This document shows positions 14,170 through 15,743 of a stretch of DNA of 15,743 nt, piece by piece. The notes under the pieces were generated by a model that saw only the letters and a program-made list of their open reading frames with translations, was not told where the DNA came from and did not search any database. Position numbers and translations under genes: made by a program. Location of the stretch: positions 1-15,743 of the forward strand of contig VSNK01000124.1 in the NCBI GenBank assembly GCA_009774255.1. The letters are read 5' to 3'. This stretch comes from Faecalicatena sp. Its GTDB lineage: Bacteria > Bacillota > Clostridia > Lachnospirales > Lachnospiraceae. Each line of letters opens with the position of its first letter. The first letter of the stretch is position 1.

Positions 14170-15743
14170 ATGGGAATGTATTTGAATCCGGGCAACAGTG
14201 GATTTGCCAAAATCAGAAATGACACATATGTTGATAAGAGCGGACTGATCGGCCTGATTAATGAAACAATTGATACACCAAGATACCTGACATGCATCAG
14301 CAGGCCGCGCCGCTTTGGAAAATCATTTGCAGCGAAGATGCTGTGCGCATATTATGATAGAACCTGTGACTCCAAAGCGCTGTTCCATGACCTCATGATT
14401 GCCGGAGATCCTGAAATGAATGCCGGTTATGAGCGGTATTTAAACAAATACGATGTAATCTATCTGGATATGACCTATATAAAGCCATTTTCTGACGGCT
14501 TTCGAAATACGGTTTCCTATCTCAGTGAAAAAATTATGGAAGAATTGTCGGAGGCTTACCCTGCTCTGAAAACAGGTAAGGAACTTCCTTCCGCCATGCT
14601 CCGTACCGTGGAACTGACCGGACACAAATTTATCATGATCATTGACGAATGGGACGCTCCGATCCGGGAAGCGCCGGAAACCCAGAAACGTTATCTCGAA
14701 TTTTTGCGGGCAATGTTCAAGGGCAGTGGTACGACGGATCGGATTTTTGCGGCTGTCTATATGACAGGGATCCTTCCGGTTAAAAAGGACGGCTCGCAGT
14801 CCGCAATTTCGGATTTTAAGGAATTTACGGCAGTCAAGCCGCGAAAATTTGGGGAGTATGTGGGATTCACGGAAGCCGAGGTGCAAAAGCTGTGTGAGGA
14901 CTTCGGATGTGACTTTGGTATGATGAAGAAGTGGTACGATGGTTATAACTTCCGGGGCGTGGGTTCTGTGTATAATCCAAATTCGGTCATGGAGGCTGTC
15001 CGCAATGACGACTTTGATTCCTATTGGGTTCAGACCTCGGCGGCGGAGAGCCTGATGGGATATATCAGCCTGGATTTTGACGGGCTTTCCAGGACCGTGG
15101 CAGAGCTGATCGGCGGCGGAGAGGTGGAGGTGGATACGAAAGGGTTTGCCAATGATCTTGTGACATTCCGAAACCGGGATGATGTACTGACGTTATTGAT
15201 CCACCTAGGGTATCTGGCTTATGATGAGACGGAGGGAAGGGCGTATATACCGAATGAAGAGATCCGGATGGAATTTGTGAAAATCGTCCGGGATGTGAAG
15301 AAAGACGATACGCTTCGGCGTGTCAGGGAGAGCGAACAGCTGATCGTAGATACGGTTCATGGAAATGCGGAAGCCGTGGCGGCGCAGATTGAGAAAATCC
15401 ACGGGGAAGAGGCAGCGCTGCATTACAATAACGAGCAGTCATTGCGCAGCGTGATCAAGCGGGCATATTTCAGTTATGGCGATGAGTTTGTCCTGTTCGA
15501 AGAACTGCCGGCCGGTGTCGGTTATGCGGATATTGTATATCTTCCGAAAAAGAAGTCTATGCTTCCGGCCCTGGTGATTGAATTGAAGTGGAACCAAACG
15601 GCACAGGGGGCAATTGAGCAGATAAAGGACCGGAATTATCCTGCGGCGATACGGGAATATGGGGGAGAGATTCTGCTGGTCGGAATCAATTATGACAAAG
15701 AGGCGCCTGCGGGGGAGAGGAAGCATAGCTGTGTGATAGAGAA
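14170..15743 (+). CDS. AAA-ATPase-like / PD-(D/E)XK nuclease-superfamily protein (PF09820 + PF08011 type), 3' end outside window
   Basis: The frame is open from ATG 14170 to the last base (524 codons, no stop), so the gene is cut by the window edge, probably close to its end given the usual ~520-600 residues. GGAGGGCGGAGG just upstream is the ribosome site. The N-terminal domain opens with the family segment NPGNSGFAKIRNDTYVDKS and a P-loop variant CISRPRRFGKSF (43-53); Walker B is IMIIDEWDAP with D159-E160. The C-terminal domain carries D454 (GYADIVYL) and E471-L-K473 (VIELKW), the PD-(D/E)XK layout. The family is abundant in Lachnospiraceae and Bacteroidetes, often in many copies per genome, and its function is not established. 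It has its own promoter and a hairpin-array leader. Confidence 0.9.
   Translation, partial: MGMYLNPGNSGFAKIRNDTYVDKSGLIGLINETIDTPRYLTCISRPRRFGKSFAAKMLCAYYDRTCDSKALFHDLMIAGDPEMNAGYERYLNKYDVIYLDMTYIKPFSDGFRNTVSYLSEKIMEELSEAYPALKTGKELPSAMLRTVELTGHKFIMIIDEWDAPIREAPETQKRYLEFLRAMFKGSGTTDRIFAAVYMTGILPVKKDGSQSAISDFKEFTAVKPRKFGEYVGFTEAEVQKLCEDFGCDFGMMKKWYDGYNFRGVGSVYNPNSVMEAVRNDDFDSYWVQTSAAESLMGYISLDFDGLSRTVAELIGGGEVEVDTKGFANDLVTFRNRDDVLTLLIHLGYLAYDETEGRAYIPNEEIRMEFVKIVRDVKKDDTLRRVRESEQLIVDTVHGNAEAVAAQIEKIHGEEAALHYNNEQSLRSVIKRAYFSYGDEFVLFEELPAGVGYADIVYLPKKKSMLPALVIELKWNQTAQGAIEQIKDRNYPAAIREYGGEILLVGINYDKEAPAGERKHSCVIE

Noticed and set aside
14440..14886. Antisense open frame within the last gene
   Set aside because: The + strand frame from 14170 is open throughout with P-loop, Walker B and nuclease-fold motifs, so the antisense frame is a shadow.

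Overview
The window looks like chromosome of a gut-type Firmicute of the Lachnospiraceae (Clostridium cluster XIVa). The reasons are an IspH-ribosomal protein S1 fusion gene, a clostridial six-gene rnf operon in the order C-D-G-E-A-B, strong AGGAGG-type ribosome sites, and several intergenic hairpin repeats of a kind common in that family. All genes are on the + strand. No rRNA, tRNA or CRISPR array was seen.

Layout. Positions 1-1437 hold the 3' part of the ispH-rpsA fusion, closed by an intrinsic terminator. Positions 1438-1765 form a regulatory gap with a Rex-like operator, a candidate promoter and a perfect 14-bp inverted repeat that encloses a terminator-like hairpin. Positions 1766-6793 are rnfCDGEAB, the membrane-bound ferredoxin:NAD+ oxidoreductase that couples electron transfer to ion pumping. 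The genes are nearly contiguous and end at an intrinsic terminator.

Positions 7204-12006 are a five-gene antimicrobial-peptide (lantibiotic) immunity module: ABC ATPase, two permeases of EpiE/MutE and MutG type, an OmpR-family response regulator and a sensor kinase. There is no peptide precursor or modification gene in the window, so it looks like a stand-alone detoxification/sensing unit, as in the Cpr systems of clostridia. A 160-bp palindromic MITE-like element sits just upstream of it. A 120-bp structured repeat separates the ATPase from the first permease. The kinase carries an unusual insertion of Cys-containing 14-residue repeats, and its C-terminus dissolves into a 32/33-bp tandem repeat that runs on past the stop codon.

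Positions 12007-15743 are accessory. A second copy of the 120-bp structured repeat is followed by an AAA_14/DUF4143 ATPase-nuclease-fold gene. Next comes a strong extended -10 promoter whose predicted transcript begins with four 65-66-bp units, each folding into two hairpins. This leads into a PF09820/PF08011 AAA-ATPase-like/PD-(D/E)XK gene that runs off the end of the window.

The housekeeping and energy genes are ordinary. The noteworthy material is the repeat and hairpin structure around the immunity module and the two ATPase-nuclease genes. Family assignments come from motifs read by eye; no database search was possible.
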